NCBI GenBank assembly: GCA_017546245.1
Contig: JAFYXI010000019.1
Span: 1-39,619, forward strand
Reading direction: 5' to 3'
DNA from: Clostridia bacterium
GTDB taxonomy: Bacteria; Bacillota; Clostridia; UBA1381; UBA9506
DNA length: 39,619 nucleotides
The notes beneath the pieces were generated by a model. That model ran no database searches. It was not told the origin of the DNA and worked only from the letters and a program-made list of their open reading frames with translations. The position numbers were made by a program, and so were the translations under genes. Shown here in pieces: positions 17,542 to 26,357 of this stretch. Positions within the stretch are counted from its first letter, which is position 1, and the number at the start of each line of letters is the position of its first letter.

Positions 17542-18219
17542 ATGGCACAAATAGATAAAAATACAGTTGCTGCAGATAATCAGCTTGAAGAAAGCAAAAG
17601 AATATCCTTTGAAGAAGACGGAAACGGAATCAGAGTATTGTTTGTTGGCAATTCAATAACCAGACATGCACCAAAAGAATCTATCGGCTGGCTTTATGAC
17701 TGGGGAATGGCTGCGTCTGAAAAAGAAAATGATTATGTTCACGTAGCTAAAAAAGAAATTTTAAACATAACACCAAATGCAGCTTTTTGTGTATGTCAGG
17801 CGGCAGACTGGGAAAAAAATTACAGAAACGGCGAAAACGAGCTGGAACAATTTGTAAAAGCAAGGGATTTTAACGCTGATATAATTGTAATGCGTCTGCT
17901 TGAAAATTGCGAACAAAAAGAGTTTGATGCTGAGATATTTGAAGAAGAGTATGGTAAATTAATTAACTTTTTCAACAAAAAGCAAACCGCTAAAGTAATA
18001 ATAAGCTCAAGCTTTTGGAAACGTGTTGGTGACGATACGTTAGAAAGCATCGCGCAAAGGAATAATATGGACTTTGTGTATTTAGGCGATTTAGGCGAAG
18101 ATGCAAATATGCGCGCTGATGGCTTGTTTGAACATGAAGGTGTTGCAGCACATCCCGGTGATGTTGGAATGTATACAATAGCGATGCGCTTATTTGAAAA
18201 AATTAAAAAGTATTTATAG
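17542..18219 (+). CDS. SGNH/GDSL-type hydrolase
   Basis: The 225-residue protein has no signal peptide and is probably cytosolic. It contains the block I motif LFVGNSITRHAP (candidate nucleophile Ser38) and a C-terminal HPGDVGM (candidate catalytic His204), both typical of SGNH hydrolases; the usual DxxH acid residue three positions before the His is replaced by V, so the acid is not obvious. Such enzymes are esterases or deacetylases of sugars, lipids or cell-wall material. It starts after GGAGG, 23 bases behind the DUF4430 gene, and a terminator follows. Confidence 0.75.
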   Translation: MAQIDKNTVAADNQLEESKRISFEEDGNGIRVLFVGNSITRHAPKESIGWLYDWGMAASEKENDYVHVAKKEILNITPNAAFCVCQAADWEKNYRNGENELEQFVKARDFNADIIVMRLLENCEQKEFDAEIFEEEYGKLINFFNKKQTAKVIISSSFWKRVGDDTLESIAQRNNMDFVYLGDLGEDANMRADGLFEHEGVAAHPGDVGMYTIAMRLFEKIKKYL

Positions 18220-18224
18220 CTTTT

Positions 18225-18262
18225 AAAGCTATCTTGGTGTTTGCGCCCGGATAGCTTTTATT
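18225..18262 (+). terminator. Terminator after the SGNH hydrolase gene
   Basis: A 9-bp stem AAAGCTATC / GATAGCTTT with a 16-base loop, followed by TATTTTAT, directly behind the stop codon. It ends the purF-to-SGNH unit. Confidence 0.7.
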
Positions 18263-18293
18263 TTATATAAATAGCAGAGAATAGAGAAAATGC

Positions 18294-18322
18294 TTGACAA
18301 TGTAGTTATTATATGTTAGAAT
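18294..18322 (+). promoter_or_regulatory. Strong sigma-A promoter of the tyrosine recombinase gene
   Basis: Consensus TTGACA (18294-18299), 17-base spacer and TAGAAT (18317-18322). The recombinase therefore has its own transcription unit. Confidence 0.85.
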
Positions 18323-18334
18323 AAAAATATATAC

Positions 18335-18364
18335 AATTATACAAAATAAGAATTTTGTATAATT
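18335..18364 (+). promoter_or_regulatory. 13-bp inverted repeat in the recombinase leader (operator or hairpin next to the ribosome site)
   Basis: A perfect AT-rich inverted repeat (AATTATACAAAAT and its complement, 4-base centre) begins 12 bases after the -10 and ends 1-2 bases before the GGGGAGGG ribosome site. It could be a repressor operator or an RNA hairpin that limits translation. Confidence 0.65.
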
Positions 18365-18380
18365 GAGGGGAGGGAAAATT

Positions 18381-19373
18381 ATGAAAAATTTATATAATGA
18401 AGCCCCGAGCTACGTAAAAGACTTTATTACATATACCGAGGCTATTAAGGGCAAATCTAAGAATACAGCAAAGGAATACTTTTTTGACATACGTTCCTTT
18501 CTGCGCTTTATGAAAATTAATCGTGGCTTAGCAAGTTTTGATGAAATGGAAACCTTACCAATTAATGATGTCCCGATTGATTTTATCAAAACTATTACAT
18601 TACATGATTTATATGAATACTTAGCATACACATCACGTGAGCGTTTAAACAATGCAAACTCTCGTGCACGTAAGGTTGCGTCGCTGCGTTCGTTTTTTAA
18701 GTATTTAAGTTCTAAAGCAAAACTTATTGATACAAATCCTGCAAACGAACTTGATTCGCCTAAAATACCTAAATCATTACCTAAATATTTAAGTCTTAAT
18801 GAAAGTAAGCAATTGCTGGAAAATATAGATGGCAGCAATAAAATACGTGATTATGCCATAATTACTCTGTTTTTAAACTGTGGAATGCGTCTATCTGAAC
18901 TCGCCGGCATCAACTTGCGTGATGTAAAGGGAGATACCTTGACGGTTATTGGTAAAGGTAATAAAGAACGAACAATTTACTTGAATCAAGCTTGTTTGGA
19001 GGCTATAGACAATTATATTAAAAATGTGCGTCCGACCGCAGGTATAAAGCCACCTGACCAAAATGCCTTGTTTATAAGCAGAAATATGCGCCGTATAAGC
19101 GTTAAGACTATTCAACATATAGTAAAAATGCATTTAAAAGCTGCGGGACTTGACGAAACTAAGTATTCTGTGCATAAATTGCGCCATACTGCAGCAACCT
19201 TAATGTATAAACACGGTCATGTTGATGTGCGTATTTTACAGGAAATTTTAGGACACACTAACCTATCTACTACCCAGATTTATACGCACTTAGATGATGA
19301 ACAGCTGCGAAATGCAGCTAAAAGCAATCCGCTTGCCGATTTGGTGTTGGATGATAATGAAAAAAATGATTAA
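18381..19373 (+). CDS. Tyrosine-type site-specific recombinase (XerC/XerD-like)
   Basis: The start is the ATG after GGGGAGGG, giving 330 residues (an upstream in-frame TTG is less likely). An N-terminal SAM-like core-binding domain (about 10-115) precedes a complete catalytic domain with all family residues: Arg170 (CGMRLSEL), Lys192 (IGKGNKER), His265 and Arg268 (HKLRHTAATL), His292 (LGHTNL) and the nucleophile Tyr301 (QIYTH). It resembles chromosomal XerC/XerD more than phage integrases in size and domain layout. No excisionase, att sites or phage genes adjoin it. A role in chromosome dimer resolution or another inversion/integration event is open. Confidence 0.88.
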   Translation: MKNLYNEAPSYVKDFITYTEAIKGKSKNTAKEYFFDIRSFLRFMKINRGLASFDEMETLPINDVPIDFIKTITLHDLYEYLAYTSRERLNNANSRARKVASLRSFFKYLSSKAKLIDTNPANELDSPKIPKSLPKYLSLNESKQLLENIDGSNKIRDYAIITLFLNCGMRLSELAGINLRDVKGDTLTVIGKGNKERTIYLNQACLEAIDNYIKNVRPTAGIKPPDQNALFISRNMRRISVKTIQHIVKMHLKAAGLDETKYSVHKLRHTAATLMYKHGHVDVRILQEILGHTNLSTTQIYTHLDDEQLRNAAKSNPLADLVLDDNEKND

Positions 19374-19488
19374 TACACAAAATATCAGCGTATTTTATAG
19401 TTAAATACAATATAATGTATAATTTACACAAAAAAATACTCGATAATTTATCAAAAATGACAAAATACAATAAAATAACAAATTTTTC

Positions 19489-19517
19489 TTGCATTTTATA
19501 TAGTAATCTTATAAAAT
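19489..19517 (+). promoter_or_regulatory. Probable promoter of the purine permease operon
   Basis: TTGCAT (19489-19494), 17-base spacer, TAAAAT (19512-19517). It lies in the 187-base AT-rich gap after the recombinase gene. No purine riboswitch (the conserved GGGTTTCTAC-type core) is visible in this leader. Confidence 0.5.
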
Positions 19518-19560
19518 TATCTTGTAGGTTTATGAAAAATTAATAAAAAGGAGTGTTTGT

Positions 19561-20931
19561 ATGGAAACTTTGGAAAGACTTTTTAAAATCAAAGAACGTG
19601 GAAGCAATGTAAAAACCGAGATTATCGCTGGTATTACAACATTTTTGGCAATGTCGTATATCTTAGCGGTAAATCCAAGCTATCTTGGAAACATTCCGGG
19701 TGCAACCCCAGCAGGAATTTTTATGGCAACAGCAATTTCTGCGGCAATTGCTACATTATGTATGGCATTCTTTGCTAACTACCCTGTAGCTTTAGCATCT
19801 GGTATGGGTCTTAATGCTTTCTTTGCTTTTACAGTTTGCGGTGCTATGGGCTACTCTTATGAGGTTGCTCTTACTTCAATATTAATTGAAGGTATTATAT
19901 TTATGATTCTTTCAATTTTTAAGTTCAGAGAAGCACTCGTAAATAAAATTCCTAAAAATTTGAAATTTGGTATTACTGCAGGTATTGGTTTATTCATTAC
20001 AATTATTGCTCTTATAAATGCTAAAATAGTTATTGCAGACCCTGCTACAACTGTTGCACTGGGCGATATTTCATCAGCAGGTGTTGTTTTAGCATTAGTT
20101 GGTCTTTTGGTTATAGGTGTTCTTCAGCATTTTAAAGTTCCGGGCGGAATTTTGCTTGGTATCATTATTACATGGGTTTTAGGTATATGCGCAGAGCTTA
20201 TAGGCTGGTATGTTCCAAATGCTGATGCAGGTGTATTTTCTGTAATTCCTAACCTTTCGTGGGATGCTATAAAAGCTAACTTTGCAGCACCTGCTATGTT
20301 TAAATTTGACTTTGCATTTATAGCAAAAGATATTGTAGGTTTTCTTATTGTAGTATTTACTTTCCTTTACACAGATATTTTTGATACAGTAGGAACTCTT
20401 ATCGGTGTTGCTCAGAAAGGTAATCTCCTTAACGAAAAAGGTGAGCTTCCTAAAGCCGGTGGTGCTTTAATGGCTGATGCTGTTGGTACAGTTGTTGGTG
20501 CATGTCTTGGTACATCTACTGTTACAAGCTACGTTGAGTCAAGCGCGGGTGTAGCAGCAGGTGGTAAGACGGGTCTTACAGCTGTTACAACTGCAGTTAT
20601 GTTCATAATTGCAATTATATTTGCACCTATCTTCCTTGCAATTCCCGGATTTGCTACAACACCAGCTATGCTTTATGTTGGCTTGTTAATGCTTTCGGCA
20701 ATTAAAAATGTTGATTTTGACGGCGACGCAGCTGATACAATAGGTGCATTTCTTGCTATCGTTATGATGCCCCTTACCTACTCTATTGCAAATGGTATTA
20801 TGTTCGGAATACTTGCCTGGGTTATCTTAAAGCTCGTTATTGGTAAAGCAAAAGATATAAGTGCTGTTATGTGGATTTCGGTTGCGCTTTTCGTACTTTA
20901 CATTGCACTTAAAGTTGCAGGCTTAGCATAA
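19561..20931 (+). CDS. NCS2-family purine permease (AzgA/PbuG-like, hypoxanthine/guanine)
   Basis: A 456-residue polytopic protein of the AzgA-like branch of nucleobase:cation symporters. It begins like PbuG (LERLFKIKERGSNVKTEI, AGITTFLAMSYILAVNPSYL) and holds the branch's later motifs TDIFDTVGTLIGVA and STVTSYVESSAGVAAGGKTG. It should import hypoxanthine, guanine or adenine with protons. The next gene, 19 bases away, is a phosphoribosyltransferase, so uptake and salvage are co-expressed. It starts after AAAAAGGAG. Confidence 0.92.
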   Translation: METLERLFKIKERGSNVKTEIIAGITTFLAMSYILAVNPSYLGNIPGATPAGIFMATAISAAIATLCMAFFANYPVALASGMGLNAFFAFTVCGAMGYSYEVALTSILIEGIIFMILSIFKFREALVNKIPKNLKFGITAGIGLFITIIALINAKIVIADPATTVALGDISSAGVVLALVGLLVIGVLQHFKVPGGILLGIIITWVLGICAELIGWYVPNADAGVFSVIPNLSWDAIKANFAAPAMFKFDFAFIAKDIVGFLIVVFTFLYTDIFDTVGTLIGVAQKGNLLNEKGELPKAGGALMADAVGTVVGACLGTSTVTSYVESSAGVAAGGKTGLTAVTTAVMFIIAIIFAPIFLAIPGFATTPAMLYVGLLMLSAIKNVDFDGDAADTIGAFLAIVMMPLTYSIANGIMFGILAWVILKLVIGKAKDISAVMWISVALFVLYIALKVAGLA

Positions 20932-20950
20932 TATTAAGGAGAAAAAATCA

Positions 20951-21511
20951 ATGAGTAAAGCATATTCAATGGAAATTGCCGGCTTAAAACGCGATTTACC
21001 TCTTTGTAAAATTGGTGATGATTTATATATTGCAGGATTTATAATGTTCAGTGATGTGGAAATTACAAAAGCGTGTGCCGAAGAGTTACTTAAAAAAGCA
21101 CCTGATTTTGATATATTAATTACCGCTGAATCAAAAGGTATACCGCTTGTATATGAAATGGCTCGTCAGGTTGGTCATAACGATTACATTGTTGCAAGAA
21201 AAGAGCCTAAGCTTTATATGCAAAATGTTGTTTCTACCGATTCAAATTCTATTACTACAGCACATGAGCAAAGATTGTGTATAGGTCAAAAAGAAATTGA
21301 CTTATTAAAAGGCAGAAAAGTTTTAATAGTAGATGACGTTATAAGCACCGGTGGTTCGCTTGCGGCGATCGAGAGCTTAGTCACTCAGGTAGGCGGAAAT
21401 ATAGTCGGCAAAATGGCAGTTTTGGCCGAAGGTGATGCAATTGGACGTGAAGATATAATATACCTCGCTCCCCTGCCACTTTTCCATGAAGATGGCACAA
21501 TAGTTGAATAA
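20951..21511 (+). CDS. Purine phosphoribosyltransferase-like protein (Apt/Xpt type)
   Basis: A 186-residue type I phosphoribosyltransferase; the PRPP-binding loop VLIVDDVISTGGSL is intact near residue 120, and YIVARKEPKLYMQN fits the region of the hypoxanthine/adenine/xanthine enzymes that contacts the base. It would convert a free purine base and PRPP to a nucleotide. It pairs with the upstream permease, which supports purine salvage; which base it prefers cannot be seen. It starts after TAAGGAG and ends at a strong terminator. Confidence 0.85.
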   Translation: MSKAYSMEIAGLKRDLPLCKIGDDLYIAGFIMFSDVEITKACAEELLKKAPDFDILITAESKGIPLVYEMARQVGHNDYIVARKEPKLYMQNVVSTDSNSITTAHEQRLCIGQKEIDLLKGRKVLIVDDVISTGGSLAAIESLVTQVGGNIVGKMAVLAEGDAIGREDIIYLAPLPLFHEDGTIVE

Positions 21512-21518
21512 AAGTATC

Positions 21519-21548
21519 AGAGGCTGCATAAATGCAGCCTCTTTTTTA
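21519..21548 (+). terminator. Terminator of the purine salvage operon
   Basis: An 11-bp stem (AGAGGCTGCAT / ATGCAGCCTCT) followed by six T, between the convergent phosphoribosyltransferase and fbp genes; the fbp stop codon directly abuts it. Confidence 0.9.
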
Positions 21549-23510
21549 TCATTTATTTTTTGAATGTTCTGCTAACGTACCGGTTCTGTATGCTTCGAGC
21601 AACATTTCAAGGTCGGCAATTTGTTCTTTTAATTCAACTCCTATATCTGTATCGGCAACTTTAATTCTGTTGAGTGTTTTTTCCACTACCTCGGTAGTAG
21701 AATGTATATCTTGTTCCTTTTCTATTGCCTGCAAACGTGTAGAAAAAGGCTGGTGCGAGGTTATTAACATTCCATAGGAGTTAAATATTAATGTGTATCC
21801 GGCTATTCCTGTTTTTGACTGATATGCTTTTGATAAACCACCATCAATTACAAAAAGCTTTCCTGCAGCTTTAATAGGTTTTTCGCCTTTTTTTCGCGCA
21901 ACAGGTACATGTCCGTTAATAATATGCGCAGATTGGGGATTTAATCCAAATTCCTTTAAAATTTTATCTGCAAGCTCTTCATTATCAATATTTTCATAGT
22001 ATGGATTTTTAGGTTCATGTATTGCTTTTTTGTCATCGATAAAATACCTTTCAAAGGTTGTCATTTTATCTTTCCCGAACAATGGTGATATACTGCCGCA
22101 CCATAGATACCACATAAAATCAAGATATTTTTGTTTATTCGGATTGTTCTCAGGAAGAAAATATCCTTGTCGCATAATTTTATCAGAATAATCCAGCAAT
22201 TCTTTTCCGCATAAATTTTTACCGTCAATACCAAACGATAAAAATTCGCATTTATCATTCATAGGTATACAGCCATGATACAACAGATTGTTATTGAATA
22301 TTGTATACATTCCACCTTTTGAATATAAAAATTTAATATGCTTTTGGAGTCGTTCGCTGTGCAAGAAATTAATTTTAAGTCTTTCGATAAGTTCTGTTTC
22401 TTCTTTACTTAAGCTGTACGGCTCTTTTTTTGATATTGTAGGAAAATTACAGTCTTTAAGCTTGTATCTAACACCTTCAATACATACAGTTTTATTTTCA
22501 AAGTCAATTGTATCAATAATAAGTCTATTTTCCATTTTAAACTCAGGATTTCTTAAGATACACTGTCCTTCTAATTTAAATGCTATAATAGCTATAGCCT
22601 TATGGATTTTTGCAACTAATTCTACATCTTTATCAGCCTCATCGGTGTCATTTTGAGCAGGAATAAAGCAACTGCAATCATCGTTAGCATATTTATTGAG
22701 CGCAAAGGTTGCAAGAGGTCTTAAGCTTATACCATATGCTTCTTCAATCGTGTTTAAGTTATTATATTTTGCAGCAATGCGCAAAATAGTAGCAATACAA
22801 GCGGTATTACCCGCAGCAGCACCCATCCATACCGCATCATGATTACCCCATTGAATATCTACTGAGTGATAATTAATAAGAGTATCCATAATAATATCAG
22901 CTCCCGGACCTCTGTCAAAAATATCACCAATTATATGTAACCGATCGACAGCAAGGTGCTGAATTAAATAACATAGCTTTACTATAAATGCATCAGCGCG
23001 TTTAGTTCGAATTATAGTTTCAATTATACCTTCGTAATATTGTTGCTTATTATTAAAATCGTTATGTTCGTGCAGAAGCTCTTCCATAATGTATTCAAAA
23101 TCCTTAGGTAATGCCTTTCTTACTTTAGAACGAGTATATTTAGATGCCACTACTCTACAAATATCTACGAGCCGATATAACGTTATTTTATACCAATCAT
23201 CAATGCTGTCATTATTTTCTTTTATTATATTGAGTTTTTCTTCGGGATAGTAAATTAAGGTAGCCAAACTCCTGCGTTCGGCAGAGGTGAGGCTGGTTGC
23301 AAATTGTTCATCTATTTTCTTTTTTATAACTCCTGATGCATTGCGCATAATGTGTTCAAAAGCTTCGTGTTCACCGTGCAAATCGCTTAAAAAATGCTCT
23401 GTGCCTTTTGGCAAATTTAAAATAGCATTCAGATTAATGATTTCTGAGCTTGCGGTTTGTACATTTGGGTATTGCTTTGATAAAAGTTTTAAAAACTTTT
23501 CTTGCTGCAT
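21549..23510 (-). CDS. fbp: Fructose-1,6-bisphosphatase class III
   Basis: A 653-residue enzyme of the Bacillus-type class III family, which hydrolyses fructose-1,6-bisphosphate to fructose-6-phosphate in gluconeogenesis. Metallophosphoesterase landmarks are present: LSDLHGEHEAFEHI near residue 42, HIIGDIFDRGPGAD near 193, WGNHDAVWMGAAAGN, and INGHVPVARKKGEKP near 555. It starts from an ATG about 12 bases after GGGAGG. It has its own unit between the pgsA terminator and the convergent salvage operon. Confidence 0.97.
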   Translation of the reverse strand: MQQEKFLKLLSKQYPNVQTASSEIINLNAILNLPKGTEHFLSDLHGEHEAFEHIMRNASGVIKKKIDEQFATSLTSAERRSLATLIYYPEEKLNIIKENNDSIDDWYKITLYRLVDICRVVASKYTRSKVRKALPKDFEYIMEELLHEHNDFNNKQQYYEGIIETIIRTKRADAFIVKLCYLIQHLAVDRLHIIGDIFDRGPGADIIMDTLINYHSVDIQWGNHDAVWMGAAAGNTACIATILRIAAKYNNLNTIEEAYGISLRPLATFALNKYANDDCSCFIPAQNDTDEADKDVELVAKIHKAIAIIAFKLEGQCILRNPEFKMENRLIIDTIDFENKTVCIEGVRYKLKDCNFPTISKKEPYSLSKEETELIERLKINFLHSERLQKHIKFLYSKGGMYTIFNNNLLYHGCIPMNDKCEFLSFGIDGKNLCGKELLDYSDKIMRQGYFLPENNPNKQKYLDFMWYLWCGSISPLFGKDKMTTFERYFIDDKKAIHEPKNPYYENIDNEELADKILKEFGLNPQSAHIINGHVPVARKKGEKPIKAAGKLFVIDGGLSKAYQSKTGIAGYTLIFNSYGMLITSHQPFSTRLQAIEKEQDIHSTTEVVEKTLNRIKVADTDIGVELKEQIADLEMLLEAYRTGTLAEHSKNK

Positions 23511-23559
23511 TATGTATTAGCCTCCCTATAAAAATATTTGCTTATGTCATAAATTTAAC

Positions 23560-23584
23560 AAAAGCAGCCGAACCGACTGCTTTT
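23560..23584 (-). terminator. Terminator after pgsA
   Basis: On the minus strand an 8-bp stem (AAAAGCAG / CTGCTTTT, with a short CGG-rich inner part) followed by TGTTAAATTT. It ends the mnmG-to-pgsA cluster before fbp. Confidence 0.7.
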
Positions 23585-23592
23585 GTTACTTG

Positions 23593-24120
23593 TTATTTCA
23601 TTGATAAATGTTTTGCGTTTTTTATTATGTAATCTGCTCCTGAAATTATGGTCAGCACCGCTGCTATCCAAACAACAATGTCTACAATTAAAACAGGTTT
23701 AAAGATTAATAACGCAATTGACAGCGCTATAAATTGCCAAATGGTTTTAACTTTACCCCAAATGCTTGCAGCTATGACCTTTCCTTCGGCAGCAGCTGCT
23801 ATCCTTATGCCTGAAACGATAAATTCTCGAGCTAAGATTATAACAGTAACCCACGAAGATACAATTCCTTTTTCGGTAAGGCACACCAAAGCAGCAGTTA
23901 CTAAAAGCTTATCTGCAAGGGGATCCATTATTTTTCCGAAATCGGTAACTTCGTTATTTTTTCGTGCCAAATGACCATCCAGCATATCGGTAAAGAATGC
24001 TATAATAAAAATAGCAAGAGCTATAAGCCACGAAAACGGTACGATGTTATACATTGCAAACAACATGAAAAAAGGAATTAGTACAACACGTAAAATTGTT
24101 AATTTATTAGGAGTATTCAA
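23593..24120 (-). CDS. pgsA: CDP-diacylglycerol--glycerol-3-phosphate 3-phosphatidyltransferase
   Basis: Makes phosphatidylglycerol phosphate, the committed step to acidic phospholipids. The 175-residue membrane protein carries the CDP-alcohol phosphotransferase motif DG..AR........G...D...D (DGHLARKNNEVTDFGKIM then DPLAD) in its first third and has about four to six hydrophobic segments. The TTG start overlaps the rimO stop by four bases (TTGA), with AGGAA just upstream, so translation is probably coupled to rimO. Confidence 0.95.
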   Translation of the reverse strand: MNTPNKLTILRVVLIPFFMLFAMYNIVPFSWLIALAIFIIAFFTDMLDGHLARKNNEVTDFGKIMDPLADKLLVTAALVCLTEKGIVSSWVTVIILAREFIVSGIRIAAAAEGKVIAASIWGKVKTIWQFIALSIALLIFKPVLIVDIVVWIAAVLTIISGADYIIKNAKHLSMK

Positions 24121-25466
24121 TTAGATTCCTCACTTTCATTTAAAACTAACTTGCCGGTAAGGTCATAATCATCGGCATCTAAAATTTCTACAGTTACAAA
24201 GGAACCGGATATTACCTCATCTTCTGCTGCAAAATATACAGTTGTATCAATGTCAATTGAGTCGGCATAGCTTCGGCCAAAATACATTAAATTATCCATA
24301 TCATAGCCTTCGACAAGTACTTCAAGCTGTTTTCCGAGTAACGAATGTTGATGATTTTTGGAAATTTCAGACTGAATCTCTAAAATTTGAGCAGCTCGGT
24401 CATCTTTTACATCTTGTTTTATTTGTTCGGGTAATTTAGCGGCAGGAGTATCTTCTTCCTGCGAGTAAGCAAATGCACCTAAACGTTCAAATTTCATATC
24501 CTTAACAAACTGTAAAAGTTCACCAAACTGTTCTTCGGTTTCACCGGGGAAACCTGCAATAACAGTAGTTCTTATTACGAGTCCCGGAATTTCTTTTCTT
24601 AGTTTATTTATAAGGCTGTAAAGCTGCTCTTTATTACCATGGCGACCCATACGCTTTAGTACTTCATCATTACAATGCTGAATGGGAATATCCATATATT
24701 TTACAATTTTATCTTCGTTTTTAAATACGGAAATTAATTCATCAGTAATAACTTCAGGATATAAATAATGAACGCGAATCCAATGTATACCTTCGATTTT
24801 ACACAGTTTCTGTAAAAGTTCAGGCAAAAGGTATTCGCCATATAAATCCATGCCGTACCGAGTGGTATCCTGCGCTATAACTATAAGTTCACGGATACCG
24901 TCTTTCGCTAACGACTCTGCTTCTGAAACAATGTCTTCAATATGTCTGCTGCGATATTTACCTCTAAGCTTGGGAATTATACAATAGGTACAACGATTAT
25001 CACAGCCGTCGGCTATTTTAAGATATGCGCTTGAGTTTCCTGTGCTAACCACCCTGGGCTGCCCTTCCGGTTCCGGCATATTCATATTGCCGTATAAAAC
25101 CGGTTTTTCGCCTTTTAATGCACTTTTAATTACCTCGGCGATTTTAATGTAATCGCCCGTGCCAACAACGGCATCTACTTCAGGTAATTCTTCTAAAATA
25201 TCATCATGATAGCGTTCAGCTAAGCAACCGCTGGCGATTAAAAGCTTACACTTGTTGTTTTTATATTGAGCCATTTCTAAAATCGTTTCGATAGATTCCG
25301 TTTTTGCCGCATCTATAAAACCACAGGTATTTACAACAATAACATCAGCATCCTCCGGATTAGACACAAGCTCATATCCGTTATTGCCTAAAATACCAAG
25401 CATAACCTCGGTATCCACAAGATTTTTAGGGCAACCTAAAGAAACGAAGCCTATTTTAATATCCAA
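24117..25466 (-). CDS. rimO: Ribosomal protein uS12 methylthiotransferase
   Basis: Radical-SAM enzyme that adds a methylthio group to an Asp of ribosomal protein S12. Of 449 residues, the N-terminal UPF0004 domain has the cluster-binding Cys12, Cys48 and Cys81; the radical-SAM motif is C155xxxC159xxC162 in GCDNRCTYCIIPKLRG; a TRAM domain closes the protein. The start FVSLGCPKNLVDTE identifies RimO rather than MiaB. The TTG start lies only a few bases after AGGTGA. Confidence 0.97.
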   Translation of the reverse strand: MDIKIGFVSLGCPKNLVDTEVMLGILGNNGYELVSNPEDADVIVVNTCGFIDAAKTESIETILEMAQYKNNKCKLLIASGCLAERYHDDILEELPEVDAVVGTGDYIKIAEVIKSALKGEKPVLYGNMNMPEPEGQPRVVSTGNSSAYLKIADGCDNRCTYCIIPKLRGKYRSRHIEDIVSEAESLAKDGIRELIVIAQDTTRYGMDLYGEYLLPELLQKLCKIEGIHWIRVHYLYPEVITDELISVFKNEDKIVKYMDIPIQHCNDEVLKRMGRHGNKEQLYSLINKLRKEIPGLVIRTTVIAGFPGETEEQFGELLQFVKDMKFERLGAFAYSQEEDTPAAKLPEQIKQDVKDDRAAQILEIQSEISKNHQHSLLGKQLEVLVEGYDMDNLMYFGRSYADSIDIDTTVYFAAEDEVISGSFVTVEILDADDYDLTGKLVLNESEESN

Positions 25467-25474
25467 AATATCAC

Positions 25475-25726
25475 CTACTCTTCGGTGCTAATTTCAGCCT
25501 CGTCAGCTTCAACAGTTTCGTTATTGTCCGAATTTATAATTTCTATTTCACCGGCAGCGATTTCTTTTACTGCTTCTGTAATGCTGCGAGCGCCATCCAT
25601 GCCTACTTCTGTTTCGGCAAAGGTTTCTTCAGAAATTTGACGTGCGCGCTTGGCAGCTGCGATAACTAAGCTGTAACGACTGCCTGCCTTTTCCATTAAA
25701 TCGATAATTGAAGGATATAACATCAT
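25475..25726 (-). CDS. rpoZ: DNA-directed RNA polymerase omega subunit
   Basis: A small subunit that helps assembly of RNA polymerase. A longer frame is open upstream, but AGAGAGGA lies ten bases before this ATG, so the 83-residue form starting MMLYPSIIDLMEK is preferred. The omega core is clear: SRYSLVIAAAKRARQI and the SITEAVKEIAAGEI helix. The acidic tail is typical. It lies between gmk and rimO, its usual clostridial neighbourhood. Confidence 0.93.
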   Translation of the reverse strand: MMLYPSIIDLMEKAGSRYSLVIAAAKRARQISEETFAETEVGMDGARSITEAVKEIAAGEIEIINSDNNETVEADEAEISTEE

Positions 25727-25748
25727 AATAAAACATTCCTCTCTATTT

Positions 25749-26357
25749 TTAATTTTTAACAAAAGTTTCTATTAATTTGCCATTTCTTGCTGTTCGCATT
25801 TTTTCAGATAAAATAATGCTTTCGAGTTTACTAACTGCGCATTCTAAATCGTCATTTATTAATACGTAGTTATATTTAACTGCGTTTGAAAGCTCCCATT
25901 TAGCGGTTTCTAATCTTTTAGCAATGACTTCTTCTGTTTCTGTTCCACGACCGATTAACCGTTGTTTTAAAATAGCTAAAGACGGTGGAATTACAAAAAC
26001 AAAAACAGCTTCAGGATATTCACTTTTAACCTGCATTGCTCCCTGAACTTCAATTTCTAAAATTACATCTTTACCATCGTTGAGCATTTTTTCAACAACA
26101 TCTTTAGGCGTTCCGTAATAGTTGCCGCAAAAACATGCCCACTCAATAAAACCATCGTTATCTATCTTATCTTTAAATTCTTCTTCTGTCAAGAAAAAGT
26201 AGTTTTTTCCATCAACTTCACCATCACGAGGTGCTCTTGTTGTCGCAGAAATTGAAAGAAAAATGTCGGAATTGCGTGATAAAAGCTCAGAACATACAGT
26301 ACCTTTACCTGCGCCAGACGGACCTGATACAACCAATAACAACCCTCTATTTGTCAT
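25749..26357 (-). CDS. gmk: Guanylate kinase
   Basis: Phosphorylates GMP to GDP. The start is the ATG after GGAGGAG, giving 202 residues; an upstream in-frame ATG would add 19 residues lying wholly inside remA. The P-loop [11 protein letters not shown] (residues 11-21), the GMP-site [19 protein letters not shown] and the lid with TAKWELS fit the family. It overlaps the end of remA by 11 bases, so translation is probably coupled. Confidence 0.97.
   Translation of the reverse strand: MTNRGLLLVVSGPSGAGKGTVCSELLSRNSDIFLSISATTRAPRDGEVDGKNYFFLTEEEFKDKIDNDGFIEWACFCGNYYGTPKDVVEKMLNDGKDVILEIEVQGAMQVKSEYPEAVFVFVIPPSLAILKQRLIGRGTETEEVIAKRLETAKWELSNAVKYNYVLINDDLECAVSKLESIILSEKMRTARNGKLIETFVKN

Noticed and set aside
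18294-18383. LexA/SOS box in front of the recombinase
   Set aside because: The palindrome lacks the CGAAC...GTTCG core of Firmicutes LexA boxes.
18225-19560. Integrative element or prophage around the recombinase
   Set aside because: No phage, transfer, excisionase or toxin genes, and no matching direct repeats flanking it were found; neighbours are ordinary metabolic genes.
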